A stretch of 64,000 nt of DNA from Fischerella sp. PCC 9605 (GCF_000517105.1 NZ_KI912148.1:428518-492517), one strand, 5' to 3'; positions 49,062-58,471 are shown, counted from the first letter of the stretch. The notes: a model not told the origin generated them from the sequence alone. Numbers and translations: made by a program.

Positions 49062-50312
49062 TCAAGCAGCAATCATTGGCAATTGCACGCTGACTGTAGT
49101 TCCTTCCAGAGCATTTGATTTAATTGACAACTCTCCACCATGAGCTTCCACAATGCGTTTGCTAATAGCAAGTCCTAACCCAGTTCCAGAGGATTTTGTC
49201 GAGTAAAAAGGCTGAACTAACTTAGGCAAAACCTCTAGAGCTATGGGTTCGCCATCATTATGTATATTAATGCAGACTTGATTTATATTGGTATTACTAC
49301 AAATTTGCAACTTTACAGTATCTCCTTCTGCGATCGCTTCATACGCATTCCGAACCAAATTAATCAATACTTGCTTTAATTTATCTTTGTCACCTAATAC
49401 CTTCGCCGCAGTTGTTGCTGGAAAAAATTCAATCTCTCTCCTCACTGCTTCCGGCATATCTCGCAGCGATGCTTGGATTTCATTAATCAATTCGTTAATC
49501 TCAATATCTTCTAGTTGCAAAGTCTGTGGCTTAGCGTAAAGCAATATTTCTTTTAATAATCTCTCCAATCGATTCGCTTCGTCTAATGCCAGAGATAATC
49601 GCTCTTTTGCTGGTGCAGATAAATCCAGTCTCTGAAAAAAGTTTAACCCCATTTTCATCGTGGTAAAAGGGTTGCGAATTTCATGGATAATGCTGGCAGC
49701 AAATTCACCAATTGCGGCTAACCTTTCTTGTTCCACTAATTGAGCTTGCGCTACCTGCAATTCTTCTGTTCTACGTGCTACCTCTGCTTCTAAAATCTGA
49801 TTAAATTGCAACTGTTGCTGGTAAAGATAATAGTTATCTATCGCTGTTGCTGCACGTTCTGCAAATAACTCAGCGATACCAACCTCTTCAGCAGTAAATT
49901 GGCGTGGTGTTTTGTGAAAAGAACAAATTGTGCCAATCACTTCACCTTGAGAAGTACGTAAAGGTACACCTAAATAAGCTCGATACCCCTCTGGTGCTTT
50001 ACCATAATCAGTATAGGTTTTCGTATCTTCTACTACAAGGCTTTGCTTCGTCTCCACCACAGTGCCAGTTAAAAGACCATGTAATGAATATATTTCTTCA
50101 CCTTCATCACCCATGTCTATACTACTAGCTAGCACCTTCTCGAAACCATTCTGGCAAAGAGTGACGACTGAGCAATCTAGCTCAAGTAATTCACTCACAC
50201 CCAAGGTAATTTCTCTTAAATAGCGTTTAAGTTCTCCCGTACGATAACTGAGGGAAGATAAAACTTCTAACGTGCGTCTTTCTCGCTGCCATTCACCAGA
50301 TTTACAAGACAT
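49062..50312 (-). CDS. GAF-domain sensor histidine kinase
   Basis: 416 residues. An N-terminal GAF domain (about 25-170) is followed by a coiled coil with LEAEVARRTEELQVAQAQL, a HisKA domain with phospho-accepting His210 (SIIHEIRNPF) and an HATPase domain with N- and G-boxes (LINLVRNAYEAI, SSGTGLGLAISKRIVEAHGG). No membrane segment, so it is soluble; the GAF ligand is unknown. It is divergent from the response regulator at 50765, a plausible but unproven partner. Confidence 0.92.
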   Translation of the reverse strand: MSCKSGEWQRERRTLEVLSSLSYRTGELKRYLREITLGVSELLELDCSVVTLCQNGFEKVLASSIDMGDEGEEIYSLHGLLTGTVVETKQSLVVEDTKTYTDYGKAPEGYRAYLGVPLRTSQGEVIGTICSFHKTPRQFTAEEVGIAELFAERAATAIDNYYLYQQQLQFNQILEAEVARRTEELQVAQAQLVEQERLAAIGEFAASIIHEIRNPFTTMKMGLNFFQRLDLSAPAKERLSLALDEANRLERLLKEILLYAKPQTLQLEDIEINELINEIQASLRDMPEAVRREIEFFPATTAAKVLGDKDKLKQVLINLVRNAYEAIAEGDTVKLQICSNTNINQVCINIHNDGEPIALEVLPKLVQPFYSTKSSGTGLGLAISKRIVEAHGGELSIKSNALEGTTVSVQLPMIAA

Positions 50313-50764
50313 GATATACTCCTTTTTTTAAAAAATTGCTTACTTCGCTGATTCTGATTACTTCCGCAATCAAATTGACTTGCAAATAACAGCAACAATT
50401 CTTATCAAGTGGTAAACTTGGCTAGATGTATAATCTATACATGAAAATACCAAAATCTTAAGTATGAATTTGTAAATAAACGTAACTAATTTTTAGCCAA
50501 AAATAATTACAAGCTTTTATAAATTGTCCTCTAAGTGACGAAATATAAACAGTAAATTCAATTTATTTATGTCCGTATGAATTGAAAATATAGGACTCCT
50601 ATTTGATTTTTGAAAAAAACTCAGTACACTTCCTGTTCTCTCTTCCCTGCCTTCATGAATAAGTTCACCAAATCAAATCAGATTGCTATACTTGGTGTCT
50701 TAGTGCCTTGGTGGTTAAGAAAATCTTAAAGTACAAATTTAAAAAGTCCAATTATTAAGCATCC
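50313..50764. other. Divergent promoter region, kinase / response regulator
   Basis: 452 AT-rich bases. 50690-50727 carries a partial GTGTCTTAGTGCCTTGGTGG repeat. No gene seen. Confidence 0.4.
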
Positions 50765-51439
50765 ATGACAGCCCGCATTTTACTTGTTGAAGATGAAGTC
50801 AAATTGGCTCGATTTGTAGAATTGGAACTGAGTTATGAAGGTTACAAAGTAACAGTAGCGCATGATGGATTAAGTGGATTAACAGCGGCACGAGAGTCTC
50901 ATCCAGATTTAGTGATTGTAGACTGGATGCTACCTGGTTTATCTGGATTGGAAATTTGCCGTCGCCTGCGAAGTACAGGCGATCAAGTGCCCATCATCTT
51001 ATTAACAGCAAAAGATGAAGTGAGCGATCGCGTCGCTGGTTTAGATGCTGGTGCGGATGATTATGTAGTCAAACCCTTTAGTGTCGAGGAATTGTTAGCA
51101 AGGGTTCGCGCCCACCTGCGTAGAACTCAAGAAGCAGACGCAGATATCTTGCAATTTGCAGACCTCAAATTAAATCGTTCCACGCGGGAAGTGCATCGGG
51201 GCGATCGCGCGATCGAACTAACAGCCAAAGAATTTGATTTACTAGAATATTTGCTGGTTCATCCCCGACAGGTAATTACGCGCGATCGCATTTTAGAAGA
51301 AGTCTGGGGTTACGACTTTATGGGAGATTCTAATATTATCGAAGTTTACATCCGCTATCTACGCCTGAAATTAGAAGCAAACAACGAAAAGCGCCTCATT
51401 CAAACCGTGCGTGGTGTCGGTTATGTATTGCGCGAGTGA
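50765..51439 (+). CDS. OmpR/PhoB-type response regulator
   Basis: 224 residues: receiver domain with phosphoacceptor Asp53 ([12 protein letters not shown]) and KPF lysine, followed by a winged-helix effector domain ending [19 protein letters not shown] and RGVGYVLRE. It should regulate transcription. It lies 103 bases upstream of arsM on the same strand and divergent from a sensor kinase, so control of arsM or kinase partnership is possible. The specific regulon is not evident. Confidence 0.93.
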   Translation: MTARILLVEDEVKLARFVELELSYEGYKVTVAHDGLSGLTAARESHPDLVIVDWMLPGLSGLEICRRLRSTGDQVPIILLTAKDEVSDRVAGLDAGADDYVVKPFSVEELLARVRAHLRRTQEADADILQFADLKLNRSTREVHRGDRAIELTAKEFDLLEYLLVHPRQVITRDRILEEVWGYDFMGDSNIIEVYIRYLRLKLEANNEKRLIQTVRGVGYVLRE

Positions 51440-51542
51440 TAATAGCGACACTCTCAGCAAAAACTCATCAAACAGAGTGTGATATGTACTAGGATGCACA
51501 AAGTTGACTCTAGACGCCAATACATATCATCTCAGGAGTGTA

Positions 51543-52511
51543 ATGACCTACCTCGAAACCGCAGCACAATTCTACAGTGAAGTTGCCCAAACCCCGCAAG
51601 TTGGACTTTGTTGCGTCCAAAGTACACCCATGCAACTGCCAGGATTAAAAATTCCCCAACAAATGCAGGAAATGAACTATGGTTGCGGTACTACCGTTCA
51701 TCCTGCGGAACTAGCAAACCAACCCACCGTGTTGTATGTCGGCGTTGGCGGTGGCTTAGAAGCTTTGCAATTTGCCTATTTTTCCCGTCGTCCCAGTGCT
51801 GTCATTGCTGTCGATCCGGTTGACCAAATGCGCCAAGCTGCTGCACGCAACCTGGAAATTGCCGCCAAAGAAAATTCTTGGTTTGACACCAACTTTGTAG
51901 AAATTCGTGCAGGCGATGCTTTTAACTTACCCGTTGCTGATGCATCTGTAGATGTCGTAGCGCAGAATTGTCTTTTTAATATCTTTGAACCAGAAGATTT
52001 AACCCGTGCTTTAAAAGAAGCACATCGCGTGTTAAAACCAGGCGGACGCTTGCAAATGAGCGATCCCATTGCTACTCGTCCTATTCCATCACATTTACAA
52101 CAAGATGAGCGCTTACGCGCCATGTGTTTATCCGGCGCACTCACCTACGAGCAGTATATTCAACGTATCATCAATGCTGGTTTTGGCCAAATAGAAATTC
52201 GTGCCCGTCGTCCTTATCGTCTTTTAGATTGTCAAACTTACAATCTAGAAGAACCCTTACTTTTAGAAAGTCTGGATTCTGTCTCTTTCAAAGTTACCAT
52301 TCCCGTCGATGGTGCTTGTGTTTTTACTGGTAAGACAGCAATTTATGCAGGCGCAGAATCATTTTTTGACGATGGTTTCGGTCATATTTTACAACGTGGA
52401 ATTCCAGCCGCAGTTTGTGATAAAACGGCTGCTAAACTAGCAGCAAATCTAGGAGACAATGTTATAATTACAAACTCTACTTGGTACTATACCGGTGGCG
52501 GTTGCTGTTAG
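51543..52511 (+). CDS. arsM: Arsenosugar-type arsenite S-adenosylmethyltransferase
   Basis: Methylates As(III) with SAM, the first step toward volatile arsenic or arsenosugars. Recognised by MTYLETAAQFYSEVAQTPQV, cysteines in GLCCVQSTP and MNYGCGTTVHP, the SAM-binding VLYVGVGGGLEALQFAYFSR, and the CC pair ending the protein (GGGCC). A TTG start at 51504 is open, but ATG at 51543 follows AGGAG by 5 bases and matches the family start. 322 residues. The next gene is arsS, the known partner. Confidence 0.9.
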   Translation: MTYLETAAQFYSEVAQTPQVGLCCVQSTPMQLPGLKIPQQMQEMNYGCGTTVHPAELANQPTVLYVGVGGGLEALQFAYFSRRPSAVIAVDPVDQMRQAAARNLEIAAKENSWFDTNFVEIRAGDAFNLPVADASVDVVAQNCLFNIFEPEDLTRALKEAHRVLKPGGRLQMSDPIATRPIPSHLQQDERLRAMCLSGALTYEQYIQRIINAGFGQIEIRARRPYRLLDCQTYNLEEPLLLESLDSVSFKVTIPVDGACVFTGKTAIYAGAESFFDDGFGHILQRGIPAAVCDKTAAKLAANLGDNVIITNSTWYYTGGGCC

Positions 52512-52772
52512 TATGAATCACTGAATATGTTTCCATAAAATGACTAGCATTGGATGCGATCGCTAAGATTTTGTTTATAAAGTATCTCTCTAGTAGGGTG
52601 TGTTACACTGCGTTAACGCACCACCATTTATGGTGTTTACTGACATCTTGCAGCAACGTCTACTATCTGCCAGAGAATTAATTCCCTGGTAGTAGAGACT
52701 CGAAATTTCGCGTCTCTACACAACCCGGAACTTCAGTTTTGCTCAGACTTCTTTTGCAGGGGATATCAAACA
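52512..52772. repeat. arsM-arsS spacer with two palindromic repeats
   Basis: 52592-52635 contains GTAGGGTGTGTTACACTGCG and TTAACGCACC, a fragment of the 36441 repeat family. 52692-52719 is a palindrome with arms GTAGAGACTCGAAA / TTTCGCGTCTCTAC. Confidence 0.8.
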
Positions 52773-53771
52773 ATGCAAACAACATCAATAAACCCAGCAG
52801 TGACAGCTTTCCAAAAAAAACTCTCTTCACCTTTAACGAAAAAGCAAGTTACTATTTTACAAATTAACTTAGGTAAGCGCTGTAATCTTGCCTGTACTCA
52901 TTGTCATGTAGAAGCAGGGCCAAAACGCACAGAAGAACTTTCTCCAGAAATTTGTCAACAGTTAATCGAAATAATTCACAAATTTCCCCAACTTCAAATT
53001 GTTGATTTGACTGGTGGTGCACCAGAAATTAACTATGGATTTAAACCACTGGTAGAAGCAGCAAACTCAGCAGGTAAACAGGTGATTGTTCGGTCTAATT
53101 TGACTATTTATTTTGAAGATGGATTTGAGGATTTACCGGAATATTTTGCTAAATATAAAGTGAGAGTAGTTGCTTCTATGCCCTGCTATTTAGCAGATAA
53201 TGTTGATAAAATGCGCGGTGCTGGTGTTTATGATGATTCAATCAAAGCACTGCAAAGGCTGAATCAGGTTGGTTACGGGAAAGAACCAGATTTAATTTTG
53301 GATTTGGTGTATAATCCTCAATTACCATCTGGTGAAAAATTTTCTTTGACTCCCGAACAAACAAAGCTGGAACAAGATTATAAAGTGTTCTTGGAAGAAC
53401 ATTTTGATATAGTCTTTAACAACCTTTTTACTATCACCAATCTACCAGTAGGCAGAACTAAACTGCATTTAGAACGTAAGAAACTATACGCACCTTATTT
53501 GCAGTTTTTAGAGTCGCATTTCAATCCTACGACGGTAGAACATTTGATGTGCCGTGATGAACTGTCAATTGATTATCTCGGTAATGTATATGATTGCGAC
53601 TTTAATCAGATGATGAATTTACCTGCGAAAACTCGTGATGGTGAAAACCTAACAATTGCCAAATTGCTAGCCGCTGGCAGTTTAGATTTGATTGATCGAG
53701 TACAAACTGCTGCCTATTGCTATGGTTGTACTGCTGGGTGTGGTTCCAGTTGTGGTGGCGCTTTGGTGTGA
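52773..53771 (+). CDS. arsS: Arsenosugar biosynthesis radical SAM protein
   Basis: 332-residue radical SAM enzyme that transfers a 5'-deoxyadenosyl group to dimethylarsenite. The cluster motif is CNLACTHC (Cys37, Cys41, Cys44). The family C-terminus CYGCTAGCGSSCGGALV holds further cysteines; related proteins use selenocysteine near here, but this one has cysteine. AGGGGAT lies 15 bases before the ATG. It follows arsM across a 261-base repeat-filled spacer. Confidence 0.9.
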   Translation: MQTTSINPAVTAFQKKLSSPLTKKQVTILQINLGKRCNLACTHCHVEAGPKRTEELSPEICQQLIEIIHKFPQLQIVDLTGGAPEINYGFKPLVEAANSAGKQVIVRSNLTIYFEDGFEDLPEYFAKYKVRVVASMPCYLADNVDKMRGAGVYDDSIKALQRLNQVGYGKEPDLILDLVYNPQLPSGEKFSLTPEQTKLEQDYKVFLEEHFDIVFNNLFTITNLPVGRTKLHLERKKLYAPYLQFLESHFNPTTVEHLMCRDELSIDYLGNVYDCDFNQMMNLPAKTRDGENLTIAKLLAAGSLDLIDRVQTAAYCYGCTAGCGSSCGGALV

Positions 53772-53926
53772 GAGAATGCGGAAGGCAACGCTTTATGCAA
53801 GGAAAAAGGTAAAAATGGAAAAGGAAAAGGAAATTTCCATCCCTTTAACTCTTTCTGTTTCCTGATTGTCCATTCCTAATTTATTTGCGTTACAAAAATT
53901 GTTACGAGTGTGTTTATACTGGCCAA

Positions 53927-54004
53927 TAATCGTTATGATTAGATCTAGTTAAGCTCCTCACACCACACCAAAAGCTGCAAAACAAATGTTTTGCAGCTTT
54001 TTTT
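53927..54004 (+). ncRNA. yfr1: Yfr1-like cyanobacterial small RNA
   Basis: Three parts in the order known for Yfr1: a 5' stem-loop (TAATC 53927-53931 / GATTA 53937-53941), an unpaired stretch with CTCCTCACAC (53954-53963), and a strong 14-bp terminator hairpin (53971-53984/53987-54000) followed by T-runs. The published core is ACUCCUCACAC; here its first base is G. Yfr1 base-pairs with outer-membrane protein and other mRNAs to lower their translation. The 5' end is estimated from a TATACT box at 53915-53920, with no convincing -35. Confidence 0.7.
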
Positions 54005-54107
54005 ATTAACCTGTTGTACAGTGACTCATTATTTGGGTTATTTCCCACTTTTAGTGACGGGAGTCAAGGCAGTCACGATGAAAAAAATTCACCACCATAC
54101 ATGAACA

Positions 54108-54170
54108 AACCTCACCCCTTGCCCCTCTCCTTGCTAAGGAGAGGGGTGTCCGATAGGACGGGGTGAGGTT
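54108..54170. repeat. Nested foldback repeat
   Basis: Outer arms AACCTCACCCC (54108-54118) and GGGGTGAGGTT (54160-54170) and an inner hairpin CCCCTCTCCTT / AAGGAGAGGGG. The same family occurs beside the CHAT gene at 63262-63305. Confidence 0.85.
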
Positions 54171-54386
54171 ATTTTCAAGATAGAAAGCAGAAGGAAGGAC
54201 TCCCGAATTCCCATTACTCATTACCAGCCTACGCGACAGTATAAGTATTCAAGCGGATACTATATAAGACAACCTCATCCTATCATTACTCCTTTATCCA
54301 TCAGGGGAGAGGGGTTGGGGTGGGGCTTTTTCATTATTGTCAAATCAGTAAATTCCGATGTAAGTACTGGCTGCTGACTAACAAAC

Positions 54387-55661
54387 ATGAAAACCCAAAG
54401 GCAAAAACAAGTGCTACCACCAGCTTTAAGATCGAGAAACTACCGTCTATTTTTTGCGGGACAAGGCATATCCCTGATTGGGACGTGGATGACGCAAACT
54501 GCCACTATTTGGTTAGTTTATAGCTTAACTCAATCGCCGTTAATGCTGGGGGTTGTGGGATTTAGCAGTCAAATTCCTAGCTTTATTCTTGCTCCCTTTG
54601 GTGGGGTGTTTGTGGATCGCTTTTCTCGCCATCGTACCTTAATTGGTACGCAAATATTGTCAATGATTCAGTCATTAGCACTAGCAATATTGGCGCTAAC
54701 TGGCGTTATTCAAATTTGGCAGATCATTATCTTGAGCTTATTTCAAGGATTTATTAATGCTGTTGATGCACCAGCGCGGCAAGCATTTGTGCCAGATTTG
54801 GTAGAACGTCGAGAAGATTTAGCAAATGCGATCGCCATTAACTCCACAATGTTTAATGGGGCGCGTTTAATCGGCCCGGCGATTGGTGGTTTGTTAGTTG
54901 CCAGCGTTGGTGCAGCTTATTGTTTTTTAATTGATGGTCTTAGTTACATTGCCGTAATTCTCGCTTTATTAGCGATGAAAATTAAGCCTAGAAAAATTGT
55001 AGTCAGTATGAATAGTCCCTTACAACAAATAAAAGAGGGATTTTTGTATGCCTTTGGTTTTCCACCAATTCGGGCGCTTTTGTTGCTATCAGCTTTAGTT
55101 AGCTTTTTTGGCATGCAATATGCTGTTTTAGTTCCAGTTTTTGCAGAAAAAATTCTCCAAGGTAACGCACAAACACTGGGATTTTTGATGGCAGCTACTG
55201 GAGTTGGAGCGTTATCAGGCGGAATTTATCTGGCGTCACGTAAAACTGTTTTGGGGCTTGGTAGATTGATTGCTATAGCTCCAGCAATCTTAGGCGTAGG
55301 TTTAATAGCCTTTTCTTTATCACGTTTTCTACCACTTTCATTATTTACGATGTTATTTATTGGCTTGGGAACTATCTTACAAGTTGCTGCTGGTAATACA
55401 GTTTTACAAACAATTGTTGAAGATGAAAAACGCGGACGAGTAATGAGCTTATTTACAATGGCATTCTTGGGAACAATACCTTTTGGTAATTTATTGGGAG
55501 GAGCATTAGGCAATCGTATCGGTGCTCCCACGACATTATTTATTGATGGTATTGTTTGTATTGTAGGTTCTATATATTTTTCTAAACAATTACCTGCTCT
55601 ACGGCGATTAGTATACCCAATTTATCAAGAAAGAGGTATTTTCACAGATCGGGTACATTAA
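54387..55661 (+). CDS. MFS transporter, EntS-like
   Basis: 424 residues with about 12 hydrophobic segments. The N-terminal RSRNYRLFFAGQGISLIGTW, the MFS loop GGVFVDRFSRHRTLI and DAPARQAFVPDLVERREDLA are typical of the MFS_3 exporters. Substrate unknown; EntS itself exports enterobactin. No biosynthetic cluster or regulator is adjacent, and the nearest upstream gene, arsS, is 615 bases away. Confidence 0.9.
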   Translation: MKTQRQKQVLPPALRSRNYRLFFAGQGISLIGTWMTQTATIWLVYSLTQSPLMLGVVGFSSQIPSFILAPFGGVFVDRFSRHRTLIGTQILSMIQSLALAILALTGVIQIWQIIILSLFQGFINAVDAPARQAFVPDLVERREDLANAIAINSTMFNGARLIGPAIGGLLVASVGAAYCFLIDGLSYIAVILALLAMKIKPRKIVVSMNSPLQQIKEGFLYAFGFPPIRALLLLSALVSFFGMQYAVLVPVFAEKILQGNAQTLGFLMAATGVGALSGGIYLASRKTVLGLGRLIAIAPAILGVGLIAFSLSRFLPLSLFTMLFIGLGTILQVAAGNTVLQTIVEDEKRGRVMSLFTMAFLGTIPFGNLLGGALGNRIGAPTTLFIDGIVCIVGSIYFSKQLPALRRLVYPIYQERGIFTDRVH

Positions 55662-55780
55662 ACCTACATAACAAAAAATTTTTATAGCGATGGATAACAT
55701 CGTTAGAATTTTTATTAAACCACAAAGACACTAAGGCACAAAGATGGTTACAAGTTCACGCGAATACTATATTTCCGTTT

Positions 55781-55912
55781 TTGTTGTTTGTTGTTTGTTA
55801 TTTGTTGTTTGTTGATTGTTCCTGCGAGAAGCCGAATAAAACGCGTCTATGGAAAAATTACCAGCTAACAAACAACTACCAACCACTAACTACTAACTAC
55901 TAACTACTAACT
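55781..55912. repeat. STRR inverted array after MFS gene
   Basis: TTGTTGTTTGTTGTTTG-type heptamers, then a short unique piece, then CTAACAAACAACTACC and ACTAACTACTAAC heptamers. It reaches the stop of the Slr1339-type gene at 55916. A repeat unit AACCACAAAGACACTAAGG lies nearby at 55719. Confidence 0.85.
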
Positions 55913-55915
55913 TAT

Positions 55916-56311
55916 CTACTCGTTAGTTTGCAAATAATCTATTGCTGCCTCTAATTTTGATGAGTATCTTTCAGCAAATCTTTCAAACCACAACCCCTCT
56001 GCTGAAAAAGGATCTAATTTGGCTAGCCAATCTTTCGCGCTTTCTTTCAAAGCCTCCTGTTTTTTGGCTTTAATTTGTTCTTGCCGAATACGTTCTTGTT
56101 CTAGTTCTTGCTGTTGTCTTAACTTTTCAGCTTGATCCCGTTCCTCAAAATCAGCCTTGACTTCTGCTAACAAATTATCTATTAAAGAAGCTGATTTTCG
56201 AGGCGGTTGAATATATGGTGTTGCTGTGGCTGGCTTTGGCTGTGGCTGTTCGCTGCTTTCTTCCTGGTATTCAGTTTTTAGTTCAGCTAACAGCTTATCA
56301 ATAGAGTCCAT
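55916..56311 (-). CDS. Slr1339-type salt-stress family protein
   Basis: 131 residues beginning MDSIDKLLAELKTEYQE. The N-terminal helix is repeated near residues 37-55 as SLIDNLLAEVKADFEE, suggesting internal duplication. A Glu/Gln/Lys-rich coiled coil follows (DQAEKLRQQQELEQERIRQE), ending in a helical domain with DPFSAEGLWFERFAERY. ATG at 56311 is chosen over an upstream TTG. It is downstream of two VWA genes on the same strand. Name is by similarity; function unknown. Confidence 0.75.
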   Translation of the reverse strand: MDSIDKLLAELKTEYQEESSEQPQPKPATATPYIQPPRKSASLIDNLLAEVKADFEERDQAEKLRQQQELEQERIRQEQIKAKKQEALKESAKDWLAKLDPFSAEGLWFERFAERYSSKLEAAIDYLQTNE

Positions 56312-56393
56312 GATCTTCAATCCCCAAACTTACTGCACATTCAATTTGTCTGTTCAATGCAGTCAATATCTTAGTGATATCTGAAGTTGATAA

Positions 56394-56999
56394 TTAATCA
56401 TTAATGGCATTCAGCAGTACTTCAGATAAACTCATGTCTTCCATATCTTCCATTGTCACAGTGTCACAAATATCGAACTTTGCACCAGCACTTTGCAGTT
56501 CATCATCTAATACTTTCAAAAAGCGGGTAGCATGTGCATCTGTGCCAACTTGAATGAAAGAAATGGCTAGTTCTTCATCTCGTTCCATGCGCCGAGAAGC
56601 TTCAATAATTACCTTCATTACAGCTTTGCGGTCATCTGGTTCGCCATCAGTAACTACTAAAATTGTTTCACCATTTGGCTTAGTTTGACCAGCGGCTTTA
56701 CGTTCAAAATAATTATCAGTTGCGTGTTTTAATACTGCTGCTAAATCAGTTGTGCCAGCGGGGTCGTTCTCTTGGAAAATTTGGGAAACTTTACTTGATG
56801 TCACATTTTCATAGCGCTTGAATCGACCAGAAAATACATAAACTGTAATGCCATCTGGATCAAATTGTTCACATTTGCTTGCTAATGCAAAAGTAGATTC
56901 TTGCGCTGTTACCCATCTGCTTCTACCACCTTTTTGATCGGGTGTAGCCATGCTACCGCTTTTGTCAATAATTAGAGTATAGTCTCGATTTTCTAGCAT
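56394..56999 (-). CDS. VWA-domain protein, downstream copy
   Basis: 201-residue stand-alone von Willebrand A domain. The MIDAS is complete: DKSGSM at the front (Asp12), the Thr in AGTTDLAAVL and Asp in VTDGEPDD. It would bind a metal and a partner protein in the cytoplasm, as TerY-type proteins do. By eye about three quarters identical to the gene at 57074, so they arose by tandem duplication. The two genes are 74 bases apart, with an STRR in the gap (57013-57073), and both lie upstream of the Slr1339-type gene. Confidence 0.9.
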   Translation of the reverse strand: MLENRDYTLIIDKSGSMATPDQKGGRSRWVTAQESTFALASKCEQFDPDGITVYVFSGRFKRYENVTSSKVSQIFQENDPAGTTDLAAVLKHATDNYFERKAAGQTKPNGETILVVTDGEPDDRKAVMKVIIEASRRMERDEELAISFIQVGTDAHATRFLKVLDDELQSAGAKFDICDTVTMEDMEDMSLSEVLLNAIND

Positions 57000-57012
57000 T
57001 TTTAAATTCTCC

Positions 57013-57073
57013 AGTTAGTGGTTAGTGGTTAATTATTACAACTAACAAACAACAAACAACAAACAACAAATTA
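57013..57073. repeat. STRR between the VWA twins
   Basis: GTTAGTGGTTAG followed by four AACAAAC-type heptamers. It spans nearly the whole gap between the duplicated genes and reaches the stop of the upstream copy. Confidence 0.8.
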
Positions 57074-57679
57074 TTAATCAGTTACTGCATTCATCAAAAC
57101 GTCTGCGAGGCTCATATCTTCCATGTCATCGAGGGTGACGGTGTCGCAAATATCAAACTTTGCACCGACACTCTCCATTTGATCATCTAAAGCTTTCAGA
57201 AATTTAGTTGCTTGAGGATCGGAACCTACTTGAATTATAGAAATTCCCAATTCTTCATCACGTTCCATTTGGCGAGTTGCATGAATAATTACCTCAAATA
57301 CCGCTTTGCGATCATCTGGTTCGCCGTCGGTGATTACTAAAATTGTTTCTCCATTCGGTTTGGTTTTACCAGCTTTTTTACGCTGAAAGTAGTTGTTGGT
57401 GGCGTCTTGAAGTACACTCGCTAAATTTGTCGTGCCTGCTGGATCATTTTCCATAAATATTTGCGCTACTTTGGCTGAGGTAACATCGTCGTAGCGTTTA
57501 AATCTCCCAGAAAATACGTAAACAGTAATCCCATCTGGATCAAATTGCTCACATTTTCTTGCTAAAGCGAGGGTAGATTCCTGAGCTATATCCCATCTAC
57601 TTTTACCACCCATCTGATCGGGAGTTGACATACTACCGCTTTTATCAATGATTAAGGTATAGTCGCGATCGCTCACCAT
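57074..57679 (-). CDS. VWA-domain protein, upstream copy
   Basis: 201 residues, the same length as its neighbour, with the MIDAS residues DKSGSM, AGTTNLASVL and ITDGEPDD. The long identical block EQFDPDGITVYVFSGRFKRY shows recent or conserved duplication. It is first in the probable three-gene minus-strand operon (VWA, VWA, Slr1339-type). No MoxR ATPase gene, the common partner of VWA proteins, is in the window. Confidence 0.9.
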   Translation of the reverse strand: MVSDRDYTLIIDKSGSMSTPDQMGGKSRWDIAQESTLALARKCEQFDPDGITVYVFSGRFKRYDDVTSAKVAQIFMENDPAGTTNLASVLQDATNNYFQRKKAGKTKPNGETILVITDGEPDDRKAVFEVIIHATRQMERDEELGISIIQVGSDPQATKFLKALDDQMESVGAKFDICDTVTLDDMEDMSLADVLMNAVTD

Positions 57680-57900
57680 AAATTTTCCCTCTAAATTGTT
57701 AACCCGTGGTTCTAGTCTAGTCTAGGGTTCTGTGGTGTTGGTCACACTTTTAAGCTTTTTTACGACTTTTTGCTACTCATTGACATCCGTAGCTTGGCAT
57801 ATAATACTCGCTACACTTGCCAAGCTATAGGCTTTTTGGAGAAGTCGGGAAGGGGTGAAAGGGATGAAATTGTCCTTACCCTTTTCCCCTTTTCAATTTT

Positions 57901-58101
57901 CTATGTAATTTTTCCTAGTGTTTGAGCGATTGCTTCAGCATCTTTCCCAAAAAAAGTTTCCCTGTCGCCGTTACTCCAAACGATCCTGCAGGTAAATTGC
58001 CAAGCCATATTAAGATGAACTTTGCGAAAGCGAACTTGGCGAGCGTAAGCTAAATTTAATAATCCTTTTGTGGGTGTTTTGCAAAGAATGGGTTGTGTCA
58101 T
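57901..58101 (-). CDS. Small hypothetical protein
   Basis: 66 residues, unrecognised. The N-terminal half is basic (RQVRFRKVHLNMAWQF) and the rest has CRIVWSNGDRETFFG and AEAIAQTLGKIT. The composition and compact fold-like pattern look real, but no ribosome site is obvious. Divergent from the Xre-type regulator at 58256. Confidence 0.5.
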   Translation of the reverse strand: MTQPILCKTPTKGLLNLAYARQVRFRKVHLNMAWQFTCRIVWSNGDRETFFGKDAEAIAQTLGKIT

Positions 58102-58221
58102 ACAATTTGAATGTCCTGAAATGAAAAATGGTTTTGGGATAGAGAGGCGCTTGAGATTGGAAGTCGGAAGCGCCTTCTCTATTTCTATTAAACCAAGTTA
58201 TATTGTAAAAGTCAACATAAA

Positions 58222-58242
58222 TTGTAGTAAATAGTTGTAGTA
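58222..58242 (+). promoter_or_regulatory. Direct repeat upstream of the Xre regulator
   Basis: TTGTAGTA occurs at 58222-58229 and 58235-58242, 13 bases apart and just before the regulator's ATG. A possible autoregulatory operator; this is inference from spacing only. Confidence 0.3.
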
Positions 58243-58255
58243 GGAATTTGTGTAA

Positions 58256-58471
58256 ATGAATTCAGGTAAAAATTTTACGGCATTAAGAGAGTCGCTAGGA
58301 CTTACGCAAAAGCAAATAGCGGATGCAGTAGGTCTTACAGACCAAACTGTTTCCAATTGGGAAAGGGGAGTTAATGTACCACGCTTGACGCTAAGACAGA
58401 CAGTGAAACTTTGCGAGATCACAAAGTCTAGCGTTGAAGAATTGGCTAATTTGTTTGAACCAGAAACATAA
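58256..58471 (+). CDS. Xre-family helix-turn-helix regulator
   Basis: 71-residue single HTH domain: LRESLGLTQKQIADAVGLTD then QTVSNWERGVNVPRLTLRQT. It is a lambda-Cro-type DNA-binding protein without an effector domain. It lies 117 bases upstream of the shortened CHAT gene on the same strand and might control it. ATG at 58256 is the only good start. Confidence 0.9.
   Translation: MNSGKNFTALRESLGLTQKQIADAVGLTDQTVSNWERGVNVPRLTLRQTVKLCEITKSSVEELANLFEPET

Larger units (their letters stand above)
53772..54386. other. Intergenic region, arsS to MFS gene
   Basis: 615 bases without a protein gene. It holds a Yfr1-like RNA (53927-54004) and foldback repeats near 54108-54170 and 54295-54330. Confidence 0.55.
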
